This document shows positions 1-6,437 of a DNA stretch of 16,564 nt, one piece after another; the stretch's first letter is position 1; every line of letters begins with the position of its first letter. Below the pieces are notes generated by a model that was not told where the DNA came from, did not search any database, and was given only the letters and a program-made list of their open reading frames with translations. Position numbers and translations under genes: made by a program. The DNA lies in assembly GCA_036406615.1 (NCBI GenBank), contig DASXAQ010000078.1, positions 1 through 16,564 on the forward strand, written 5' to 3'. Source of the stretch: DASXAQ01 sp036406615. GTDB taxonomy: Bacteria; Actinomycetota; UBA4738.

Positions 1-17
1 CCGGGCGAGAAGTGCGT

Positions 18-51
18 CGAAAGGGGCGCCGCGAAGGCGGCGCCCCTTTCG
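18..51. terminator. Strong hairpin, probable intrinsic (bidirectional) terminator
   Basis: Positions 18-32 and 37-51 form a perfect 15-bp inverted repeat around a GAAG tetraloop. The arms start with GAAAGGGG and end with CCCCTTTC, so each strand has a short T-rich end to the stem, but no long T run follows. It lies just past the stop of the minus-strand gene ending at 91 and may also serve a plus-strand gene left of the window. Confidence 0.75.
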
Positions 52-90
52 CTGTTTCGGGGTCGGATCCCGCGAGCTCCGACGTCGCGC

Positions 91-291
91 CTAGCGGGCG
101 AAGAAGTGCAGGCCCAGCCACACCCAGCCGGCGACCACGCCGACCCGGCCGGACCGCGTGCGCATCACGCGGCTGAACACCGTGCCGAGCGAGGGGATGC
201 GCGACGTCTGCCCGCGGCTGAGCACCTCGAGGACCACGCCGGCCAGGGCCATGGCCACGAAGACGGCGACGGTGAAGTCGTGGCTGTTCAT
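91..291 (-). CDS. Small membrane protein, DUF6186-like (66 aa)
   Basis: This 66-residue protein starts at the ATG at 291 and ends at 91. It has an N-terminal hydrophobic segment (about residues 7-25, FTVAVFVAMALAGVVLEVL) and a second one at the C-terminus (about 50-64, VGVVAGWVWLGLHFF). A basic polar stretch with TSRIPSLGTVFSRVMRTRSGR joins them. Size, arrangement and the SRIPSLG-type loop resemble the small actinobacterial DUF6186 proteins; I recognise this by memory of the family only. The start overlaps the stop of the upstream gene as ATGA (288-291), so the two are translationally coupled and probably work together in the membrane. The function is unknown. The reading frame stays open upstream of 291, but that part reads as the antisense of other coding sequence and was not used. 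Confidence 0.75.
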   Translation of the reverse strand: MNSHDFTVAVFVAMALAGVVLEVLSRGQTSRIPSLGTVFSRVMRTRSGRVGVVAGWVWLGLHFFAR

Positions 292-911
292 CGCTGGATC
301 ACGAACCAGCCGATCGCCAGCCAGACGAACAGAGCGATCGCGCGCCCCGGGTGGGTGGCGAGCGCCGGGTCCGACATCACGCTCAGCGTTGGGTGGGCGT
401 AGGAGTCGGTGCGAAGCGACGGCTGCAGCAACAGCTGCGTCAGTTCGAAAAGGCCGAGCGACACGAACAGGGCGAGCCACGCCCCCGCGCCGAGCGGATC
501 GAGCGTGTCCGGGACCTCGCGGTGGCGCAGCGGACCTCGCCACGCGAGCCACAGCGCCGCCAGGCCGGGGACCAGGATCGCGGCCGTCGCCGGCCAGGAG
601 TAGCGGGCGAACCCGCCCACCGTGACGGCGTAGACGAGGCCGGCCGCGACGAGGACCGCGGCGCGAACCGGGCCCGTCTTCCCCCGCGTCAGCAGGGGAG
701 GCGCCTGCGGCCGCGGCGAGACCGCGTGCCAGCCGAGCAGCCCCGCGGCCGCGAACAACAGGATCGCGTGCACCGGGTTGCCGGAGAGCAGGTCGAAGAC
801 GCCCGCGATCGCCAGGATCCACACGACCGGGTCGAGCAGTGGGCGAACCGAACGCGGGATCGCCCGCGCGGCTGCCTGCCCGCGCCGCCGCACCGCATTG
901 CGCTCATCCAT
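288..911 (-). CDS. Multi-pass membrane protein of unknown function (207 aa)
   Basis: The protein has about six hydrophobic segments, at roughly residues 27-44, 46-63, 82-100, 107-124, 141-163 and 189-205. A short basic N-terminus (MDERNAVRRRGQAAAR) precedes the first. A polar stretch before the last segment (RTDSYAHPTLSVMSDPALATHPG, about 165-188) is the longest loop. I see no catalytic motif and do not recognise a named family. It is the first gene of a two-gene unit with the DUF6186-like gene, overlapping it by 4 bp. A TAGGCT -10 element lies about 34 nt upstream. The start is the ATG at 911, with a weak GAGGGAT-type ribosome site upstream. An accessory role in membrane transport or envelope function is possible but unsupported. 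Confidence 0.75.
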   Translation of the reverse strand: MDERNAVRRRGQAAARAIPRSVRPLLDPVVWILAIAGVFDLLSGNPVHAILLFAAAGLLGWHAVSPRPQAPPLLTRGKTGPVRAAVLVAAGLVYAVTVGGFARYSWPATAAILVPGLAALWLAWRGPLRHREVPDTLDPLGAGAWLALFVSLGLFELTQLLLQPSLRTDSYAHPTLSVMSDPALATHPGRAIALFVWLAIGWFVIQR

Positions 912-944
912 TACTGCCGCCCCGATCCCTCGGTTCAGAAGCGG

Positions 945-950
945 AGCCTA
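945..950 (-). promoter_or_regulatory. Candidate -10 element (TAGGCT) for the 911-91 membrane pair
   Basis: The minus strand reads TAGGCT from 950 to 945, about 34 nt before the ATG at 911. TANNNT -10 boxes of this kind are common in high-GC actinomycetes. No convincing -35 is present (the spot 17 nt upstream reads TGGTGG). The same hexamer appears before two other genes in this window. The divergent gap 912-1077 holds nothing else that I can identify. Confidence 0.4.
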
Positions 951-1077
951 TCCTCGCTGGTCGAGGACCACCACACGCCCGGGCGGCTCGACGCAAAGAA
1001 GCGCGGAAACTCCGAAACGGCGCGCGCTTGCGGGCTCCGGCCGTGACCATGGGGCAGAATCAGCAGGTGGAGGGCCG

Positions 1078-2316
1078 GTGAGCCTTCGCCCGCAGGACGG
1101 GACCGGGGTCGACGACGCGGGACGGCGCCTTCCCCCGTGGCTGCCCCGCGCCCTGGCGCTGGCCGTGTTCACGGCCTACGTCGCGTTCTTCGGGTGGCAC
1201 CTGCTCGGCCACTTCGCCGGGTTGTTCCGAACCCTGTTCCTCGCGTTGTTCCTGTCGTTCGCGTTCGAACCCGGTGTCAACTGGCTGAACGCGCACGGGT
1301 GGCGCCGCGGGGCCGCGACCGGCCTGCTGATGCTGGTCACGCTGCTGGTCGGGCTCGGCCTGGTCGGGCTCATGATCCCGGTCGTCGTGAAGCAGGTGGA
1401 GTCGCTGATCAACACCGCCCCGGACTACGTCTCCAAGCTCGCGAGGACCCTGAAGGATTGTTGCAACATCGACCTGTCCACCCAGCACCTGACGACGGAG
1501 TTGCACTCCGCCCGCGCTTCGCTCACGAGCTACGCGGCGAACCTCGCGGGGAACCTGCTGGGGTTCGGCGCCGCGATCCTGTCCGGAATCTTCACGATCT
1601 TCACGGTCGGCCTGTTTCTGTTCTACTTCGTCGCCGAGGGGCCGCGGCTGCGCCGGGCCATCTGCTCGCTGCTTCCTCCCGCGCGCCAGCGCGACGTGCT
1701 GCGCGCGTGGGAGATCGCCATCGACAAGACCGGCGGCTACTTCTACTCGCGGCTGCTGCTGGCGGTGATCAACGGCGGACTGACATTCGTCGTGCTGGAG
1801 ATCCTGCGCGTGCCGTTTGCCCTGCCCATGGCCGTGTTCGTGGGCGTCGTTGCCGAGTTCATCCCCATCGTCGGCACGTACATCGCCGCGGTGGTGCCGC
1901 TGCTGATCTGCCTGCTGGCCAGGCCCTGGCCGTTCACGATCGCGCTGCTCGTCTGGTTCCTGGTCTACCAGCAGATCGAGAACTACGTGCTGAGCCCACG
2001 CATCAGCGCGCGGACGATGGCGCTGCATCCCGCAGTTGCCTTCGCTGCCGCGATCGTCGGCGCGAGCCTCGGCGGGGTGCTGTGGGCGTTCCTGGCCCTG
2101 CCGGCGGCCGCCACCATCCAGGCCGCCGCCGCCGCGTACGTCCCACGCCACGAGGTGGTGGGCGACGAGCTCATCGAGGACGAGCCGCGGCCGCGCAGGC
2201 GACGCAAGGACGGCACCGGCTGGGCGAGCCGCGCCGCGCGGCGTGCAGGCGGCATGTTCCGCGCCGCACAGGAGACTCCCGACGACCCGAGCGCCGGCGG
2301 GGGGCCGCCGGACTGA
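1078..2316 (+). CDS. AI-2E family transporter (412 aa)
   Basis: This is an integral membrane protein of the AI-2E exporter-like family (PF01594: PerM, YdiK, TqsA and relatives), whose substrates are mostly unknown. The N-terminus holds a hydrophobic block (PPWLPRALALAVFTAYVAFFGW, then FRTLFLALFLSFAFEPGVNWL). An amphipathic extramembrane section follows (VVVKQVESLINTAPDYVSKL and the helix with CCNID). The C-terminal half is the hallmark region, with GGYFYSRLLLAVINGG, FALPMAVFVGVVAEFIPIVGTYI and VWFLVYQQIENYVLSPRI. The last 50 or so residues are a charged cytoplasmic tail (RPRRRRKDG) ending in a Pro/Gly-rich segment. The GTG at 1078 was chosen because GGTGGAGGG precedes it and the family domain starts shortly after; the upstream reading is antisense to other genes. 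It is followed 15 nt later by a small membrane protein and is probably co-transcribed with it. Family confident, substrate unknown. Confidence 0.9.
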   Translation: MSLRPQDGTGVDDAGRRLPPWLPRALALAVFTAYVAFFGWHLLGHFAGLFRTLFLALFLSFAFEPGVNWLNAHGWRRGAATGLLMLVTLLVGLGLVGLMIPVVVKQVESLINTAPDYVSKLARTLKDCCNIDLSTQHLTTELHSARASLTSYAANLAGNLLGFGAAILSGIFTIFTVGLFLFYFVAEGPRLRRAICSLLPPARQRDVLRAWEIAIDKTGGYFYSRLLLAVINGGLTFVVLEILRVPFALPMAVFVGVVAEFIPIVGTYIAAVVPLLICLLARPWPFTIALLVWFLVYQQIENYVLSPRISARTMALHPAVAFAAAIVGASLGGVLWAFLALPAAATIQAAAAAYVPRHEVVGDELIEDEPRPRRRRKDGTGWASRAARRAGGMFRAAQETPDDPSAGGGPPD

Positions 2317-2331
2317 CGAGGAGGACGAACC

Positions 2332-2610
2332 GTGGGATGCCTGCTCGCGCTGATCGCCGCGTTCTCGCCGCGCCTGGCCCTGTTCCTCATCTGGATCTTC
2401 ACCAACCTGGTGAGCCGCGCCTTCGACACGTTCATCGTCCCGCTGCTGGGGTTCCTGCTGCTGCCGTTCACCACGCTGATGTACGTGCTCGTCTATCAGC
2501 CGGTGACCGGCGTGACGGGCTTCGGCTGGCTTCTGGTGATCGTCGGGTTCCTCATCGACCTGGGGGCGTACGGCGGCGTGTACGGACGCCGGAGCCGATC
2601 GGCTCGCTGA
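2332..2610 (+). CDS. Small conserved membrane protein (92 aa)
   Basis: This 92-residue hydrophobic protein has three membrane segments at about residues 10-26, 36-55 and 65-83, and a short basic tail (YGRRSRSAR). It recalls a small actinobacterial membrane protein that begins MGCLLAL and carries a PLLGFLLLPFTTLMYVL segment; the function is not known. The start is the GTG at 2332, preceded by GAGGAGG about 9 nt upstream, and it follows the AI-2E-type transporter by 15 nt, so both probably share one transcript. The gene converges on the acetyltransferase gene with only 15 bp between the two stops, and no terminator hairpin fits in that gap. Confidence 0.8.
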   Translation: MGCLLALIAAFSPRLALFLIWIFTNLVSRAFDTFIVPLLGFLLLPFTTLMYVLVYQPVTGVTGFGWLLVIVGFLIDLGAYGGVYGRRSRSAR

Positions 2611-2625
2611 GGTCCGCGCGTCCTG

Positions 2626-3846
2626 TCAGAAGACGTTGGAGCACCAGGGCACCGCATCCGCGGCGAACAGCGCGTCCGCCCGGCGCAGCGCCCCGTCGGT
2701 CTCCTCGCTCACCCGGCCGGCCGCCGCGAGCGTCGACAGCCGGTTCCCGCCGAGGAACGCCGCGGCGAGCTCGTTCGCACCGGTGACGAGGTCGGGGGCG
2801 GCGTGGGTCGGCGTGCACGACGCGCCCTCCGGCCCCGCCTCGAGCCGGTACACCCCCTCGTTCCAAGGGCAGAAGTCGTCGAAGACCTGAATCGTCAGTG
2901 CGTCCTGCACGGAATAGGCGCGGGACGCGAGGGAGTTGGCCACGTCGACCAGTCGCAGCCACAGGGTCTCGCGGAGGCGGGCGTCCAACCGCTGCGGGTC
3001 GCTCAGGAGGAATCGCAGGGGGTCGTCGACGGGAAAGTTCCACCCGTTGACCGAGCCGATGAGGTCGATGTCCAAAAGGAACCGCCAGATGCCGGCGTGC
3101 GCCCGTGGGTTCGCCGAGACGACCTCGGCCACCTTCAATATGCTCGCGGCTCCGACCTGCCAGCGGTGCTCAACGCGGTAGGCCGCGTAGGCGTCGGGCT
3201 CGCCTCGCCCGTCGGATCGCACGGCGAAGAACAGCTCGCTTGCGCCGCCCCGCCGCCGCTCGCTGTCGTCGAACCGGTACTCCCACCATTCGGGCGATCG
3301 CTCCAGCATCCCCGGCCGAAGCGGCCGGACGCGCTCGTACACCGCCGACATCACGCGCATCGCGTCGGCCCGCGTGAGCAGCTCGATGCTGCCCTCGTCC
3401 TCGAGCGGATGGGCGAAGCGGGTCCAGCGGCCGTCGAGGTCCATCGTTGTCCCGTACGCGGCCGGACCGTAACCGAAGCGCCAGTAGATCGACCCCTCCG
3501 ACGCCCACAGCCCCGCCACCGCCTCGCCCCCCTCGTGCAGGTCGTCGAGCTGGCGGCGCATGAGCGCGGTCAGGATCCCTCTGCGACGATGCGTCGGCGT
3601 GACCCCGACGCCGGTCACCCCGGCCATCGGGACGGTCGCGCCGGGGACGGTCACCCTCATCGAGTACGCGCCTGCGCCCCCGACGATCCGATCGCCGTCG
3701 AACGCCGCCAGGCTTCGACCCAGCTCGAAGACGGTCCGCTCCAGCTGGATGTCCTCCGCGCTCGGGTACTCGCCGAACGCCGATTCCAGCGCGATGACGT
3801 GCCGTTCGAACTCCTCGTCCCCGACGGGCCTGATCGTGATGTCCAT
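2626..3846 (-). CDS. eis: GNAT N-acetyltransferase, Eis family (406 aa)
   Basis: The protein matches the Eis architecture: an N-terminal GNAT domain, a second GNAT-like domain and a C-terminal SCP2-like part. Eis enzymes use acetyl-CoA to acetylate amines, in some species at several positions of aminoglycosides. The acetyl-CoA loop is visible as GVGVTPTHRRRGILTALM (about residues 79-96 from the ATG at 3846). The IYWRFGYGPA segment (about 120-129) corresponds to the region holding the general-acid tyrosine of mycobacterial Eis. The protein ends PWCSNVF, with the terminal Phe that in Eis supplies its carboxylate as general base. The ATG at 3846 is preferred, with a G-rich site upstream; a GTG at 3855 would add three residues. 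It diverges from the methyltransferase gene across a 68-bp gap. The natural substrate, and any link to drug resistance, cannot be told from sequence. Confidence 0.87.
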   Translation of the reverse strand: MDITIRPVGDEEFERHVIALESAFGEYPSAEDIQLERTVFELGRSLAAFDGDRIVGGAGAYSMRVTVPGATVPMAGVTGVGVTPTHRRRGILTALMRRQLDDLHEGGEAVAGLWASEGSIYWRFGYGPAAYGTTMDLDGRWTRFAHPLEDEGSIELLTRADAMRVMSAVYERVRPLRPGMLERSPEWWEYRFDDSERRRGGASELFFAVRSDGRGEPDAYAAYRVEHRWQVGAASILKVAEVVSANPRAHAGIWRFLLDIDLIGSVNGWNFPVDDPLRFLLSDPQRLDARLRETLWLRLVDVANSLASRAYSVQDALTIQVFDDFCPWNEGVYRLEAGPEGASCTPTHAAPDLVTGANELAAAFLGGNRLSTLAAAGRVSEETDGALRRADALFAADAVPWCSNVF

Positions 3847-3899
3847 CCGACGCACACCCCCATGTGCGGTCCGGCCCGTCGGCTTCCGCTCCGGCAGGG

Positions 3900-3905
3900 T
3901 AGGAT
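3900..3905 (+). promoter_or_regulatory. Candidate -10 element (TAGGAT) for the methyltransferase operon
   Basis: TAGGAT at 3900-3905 ends 9 nt before the ATG at 3915. Transcription starting 6-7 nt downstream would give an almost leaderless mRNA, which is common in actinomycetes. There is no clear Shine-Dalgarno sequence between the two, which agrees with that reading. No -35 is recognisable. Confidence 0.4.
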
Positions 3906-3914
3906 CGCGACAGC

Positions 3915-4643
3915 ATGGAAGCCCGGCCGGGACAAGAGTACGTCTGGGAGGGCCCAGGCGGCCCGTTCAGCCTGGAGCTCGACGACGGCGTGTTCCGGCC
4001 GACCTCGACCAGCCGCGCGGTGGCCAGCGGCCTGGTCGTGCACGAGGGCGACACGGTCATCGACGTGGGCTGCGGGTCGGGCGTGCTGTCCTTCGTCGCC
4101 GCCCGCCTGGGGGCCGCGCGCGTGTACGGGACCGATGCCGCGCGGCAGGCGGTCGCGTGCGCGAAACGCAACGGGGAGCGGCTCGGGCTCGCCGACATCG
4201 TCGACTTTCGTCTCGGCAGCTTGTTCGAGCCCCTCGACGGCATCAAGGCCGACGTCGTGATCGGCGACGTGTCGGGGATCCCCGACGAGATCGCGGCGGT
4301 CTCGGACTGGTTCCCTGGGGGCTTCAGCGGCGGCCCCACGGGGGCTGAGCTCCCCGTGGCCATGCTCGAGTCCGCGCAGTTGCACCTGCGCCCCGGCGCC
4401 AGGCTGTACCTGCCCACGGGGTCGATCCAGGACGAGGGCGCCGTCCTGCGGGCGGCGCGGCGCATCTTCGGCGAGGATCGCATCCGCAAGCTCGGCGAGC
4501 GGCTCCTGCCGCTGCCGGGCAAGCTCTCCGAGAGCGCCGTCGTGCGCCGGCTGATGGACTCCGGCGTGGTGAACCTGATCCGTCGCGGCAGCCGCTACCT
4601 CTGGGAGCTTCGGGTCTGGGAGTGCACGAGCCCGCCGGCCTGA
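3915..4643 (+). CDS. Class I SAM-dependent methyltransferase (242 aa)
   Basis: The protein has the Rossmann core of a class I methyltransferase. Motif I is VIDVGCGSGVLS (about residues 48-59), followed by the acidic-loop region VYGTDAARQAV (about 70-80). At the motif IV position, where PrmC/RlmG-type enzymes carry NPPY, this protein has GDVSGIP (about 117-123). It is therefore probably not an N-methyltransferase acting on amides or bases in the NPPY manner, and the substrate is open. A Gly-rich loop (WFPGGFSGGPTG, about 132-143) follows. It is the first gene of an operon: the next gene starts inside it, overlapping by 22 bp. PrmA-like or small-molecule methyltransferases are the nearest relatives I can suggest. 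Confidence 0.8.
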   Translation: MEARPGQEYVWEGPGGPFSLELDDGVFRPTSTSRAVASGLVVHEGDTVIDVGCGSGVLSFVAARLGAARVYGTDAARQAVACAKRNGERLGLADIVDFRLGSLFEPLDGIKADVVIGDVSGIPDEIAAVSDWFPGGFSGGPTGAELPVAMLESAQLHLRPGARLYLPTGSIQDEGAVLRAARRIFGEDRIRKLGERLLPLPGKLSESAVVRRLMDSGVVNLIRRGSRYLWELRVWECTSPPA

Positions 4644-5659
4644 CGCCGGCCCGGACCCGGTCGATCCGCGCATCCCTGTCGGGACGGCTTGCGGCCTGCG
4701 CGGCTGCCTGCTGCATCGCAGCGTCGGCCTGTACCTCTGGCGCGTCCGCTGTCGCGCCCGCGTCCCACCCCGTGAGCCCGCAGGCGACCGGTTCGCCGGC
4801 GCTCATCGGCGTCCGGGTCGTTCCCGCATCGTTCCGGCTCGCGGCGCCGATCCAGCGTGAGGTGGTGCTGACGTGCGGCGGGTGTCCGATCTACCTGGCC
4901 GGCGGGCTGGACGCGTCCGACCGGTCGGCGGCCGGCGTGTTCGCCCTGGATCCCACGACGGGCCGGCTGACGCAATTGGGCAACCTCGTCGAGCCGGTGC
5001 ACGACGCCGCGGGGACCCTGATCCCGCACGGGCTGGTGGTGTTCGGCGGTGGGTCCCTGTCCTCCACCGACCTCATCCAATCGTTCGACCTCGGCACGCG
5101 ACGGGCGTCGATCGCCGGCCACCTGCCGAAGCCGCTATCGGACCTCTCGGCGGCCGCATTCGAAGACGCCACGTACCTGGTCGGCGGCTATGACGGCGTG
5201 TCGCCCCAGCGCGCGATCTATCGCGTCTCCGACTCGCTCCGGGTCCGCCGCGTCGGGTCGCTGCCCATCGGCCTGCGCTACCCGGCGGTCGGAACGCTGG
5301 GTTCGAACCTGGTCATCGCTGGCGGGGAGGCGGCGTCCGGGCCGGTCTCGACCGTCTACCAGTTCGACACCTCGACGCACCGCGTCACCACGCTCGGGCG
5401 GCTGCCGGCGCCGGTGGGTCACGCGTCGGCGATCACGCTCGACGGGCGCACCTTCGTCGCCGGCGGCCTCGACGCGAAAGGGCGGGCCGTGCGCACCGTC
5501 GTGGTCGTGGACGACAACGGCGTGCACCGGCTCGCGCCGCTGGCCAGGCCGGTGTCGGACGCGGGCGCCACGGAGGCCGCCGAGGTCGGGTGGATTCTCG
5601 GAGGGTGGCGCGGGGCCGCGGTGGCGCAGGTGCTTCGCGCGACGTTCACGGCCGGATGA
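4622..5659 (+). CDS. Kelch-repeat beta-propeller lipoprotein (345 aa)
   Basis: A basic N-terminus and a hydrophobic stretch (LAACAAACCIAASAC, residues 23-37) form a signal peptide with a lipobox-like ASAC. Cys37 would be lipidated and the protein anchored outside the membrane. After a Ser/Pro/Ala-rich linker come Kelch-type repeats, each with a Gly-Gly pair: YLAGGLDA, VVFGGGSL, YLVGGYDG, VIAGGEAA, FVAGGLDA and ILGGWRGA. They are separated by typical (P/V)-x-(G/S)-x-A turns such as RLPAPVGHASAI. This suggests five or six blades of a propeller used for binding. The GTG at 4622 lies inside the methyltransferase gene (22-bp overlap), and its end overlaps the CPBP gene by ATGA. Genes coupled this tightly are expressed together. 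The ligand is unknown. Cys84 and Cys87 in LTCGGCPIY are an extra CxxC pair. Confidence 0.85.
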   Translation: MHEPAGLTPARTRSIRASLSGRLAACAAACCIAASACTSGASAVAPASHPVSPQATGSPALIGVRVVPASFRLAAPIQREVVLTCGGCPIYLAGGLDASDRSAAGVFALDPTTGRLTQLGNLVEPVHDAAGTLIPHGLVVFGGGSLSSTDLIQSFDLGTRRASIAGHLPKPLSDLSAAAFEDATYLVGGYDGVSPQRAIYRVSDSLRVRRVGSLPIGLRYPAVGTLGSNLVIAGGEAASGPVSTVYQFDTSTHRVTTLGRLPAPVGHASAITLDGRTFVAGGLDAKGRAVRTVVVVDDNGVHRLAPLARPVSDAGATEAAEVGWILGGWRGAAVAQVLRATFTAG

Positions 5660-6393
5660 GCGCCGCCGGGGGTTGGCGCGCGGCGCCCGAGCGCCGGTTG
5701 CTGGTCGAAGAGGTCCTGATCGTCCTCAGCCTGTCGCTGATCCCGAGCGCCGTCTACGCGATCCTGGACCTGCTGGCGGCGCCGCTTCGCGGTGTGACCG
5801 CCACGGTCTACCCGAGCGTCGGCGTGCTCCGGCAGGTCGTCGCCATCGTCTTCCCGCTGGTCCCGGTGGCCCTGGTGTTCTACATCGCGCGGCGAAGCGG
5901 CGAGGGGCTGCGGCCGTTCGGTCTGCAGACGGACCTGATCTCGCGCGACGTGGTGTTCGGCGTCCTGCTGGCGCTGGTCGTGGCGGCGGTCGGCCTCGGC
6001 CTGTACCTGGGCGCGGTCGCCCTCGGCGTGAACCGGTTCGTGAACCCGGCGCCGCCGCTCGGGCACTGGTGGACGGTGCCGGTGCTGCTGCTCGGCGCCG
6101 CGCAGGCAGCGCTGCTCGAGGAGATCATCGACGTCGGTTACCTGATCCACCGGCTCGAGCAGCTCGGGTGGGTCGCCGGCGCCGCCGTCGCGGCCAGCGC
6201 CGTGCTCCGCGGCTCGTACCACCTGTATCAGGGGTGGGGGGGCTTCGCCGGCAATGTCGCGCTCGGCGTGTTCTTCGGCCTGGTCTTCGTCAAGTGGCGT
6301 CGGACGTGGCCCCTGGTCGTCGCCCACGGGCTGATCGACACGCTGGCGGGCCTGGGCTACATCCTGTTCCACACGCACCTGCCCGGCGGCTGA
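5656..6393 (+). CDS. CPBP family intramembrane glutamic endopeptidase (245 aa)
   Basis: This is a multi-pass membrane protein of the CPBP/Abi family (PF02517), related to CAAX prenyl proteases. The four motifs are visible: Glu155-Glu156 in LLEEIIDVGYL, His189 in SYHLYQG, Asn200 in GNVALGVFFG and His224 in VVAHGLID. The classical first motif is EExxxR. Here the Arg position is Val160, and an Arg instead precedes the second motif (LRGSYHLYQG, Arg185). I recall this arrangement from an actinobacterial subfamily, so it is probably not a dead enzyme. The start ATG at 5656 overlaps the stop of the Kelch lipoprotein gene (ATGA), and the stop codon lies in the loop of a terminator hairpin. Substrates are unknown; related proteins process membrane proteins or bacteriocin-related peptides. 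Confidence 0.88.
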   Translation: MSAAGGWRAAPERRLLVEEVLIVLSLSLIPSAVYAILDLLAAPLRGVTATVYPSVGVLRQVVAIVFPLVPVALVFYIARRSGEGLRPFGLQTDLISRDVVFGVLLALVVAAVGLGLYLGAVALGVNRFVNPAPPLGHWWTVPVLLLGAAQAALLEEIIDVGYLIHRLEQLGWVAGAAVAASAVLRGSYHLYQGWGGFAGNVALGVFFGLVFVKWRRTWPLVVAHGLIDTLAGLGYILFHTHLPGG

Positions 6394-6406
6394 CCGCCGG
6401 GCAGGT
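6377..6406. terminator. Terminator-like hairpin overlapping the CPBP stop codon
   Basis: A 13-bp perfect inverted repeat (6377-6389 with 6394-6406) encloses a CTGA tetraloop. The loop contains the TGA stop of the CPBP gene (6391-6393). No T run follows, so it may act as a Rho-assisted or weak intrinsic terminator, or as an mRNA 3'-end stabiliser. It separates the convergent operons ending at 6393 and 6438. Confidence 0.6.
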
Positions 6407-6437
6407 TGCGCGACCGGTATGGGTTCGCCGCCGCGCG

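Noticed and set aside
1060..2151. Long minus-strand open frame rich in Gln, Asp, Arg and Glu
   Set aside because: It is the antisense of the AI-2E transporter gene, has a composition typical of shadow frames in high-GC DNA and no recognisable motif.
2803..4260. Plus-strand frame across the acetyltransferase gene
   Set aside because: Antisense to the Eis-like gene and out of frame with the methyltransferase; no family resemblance.
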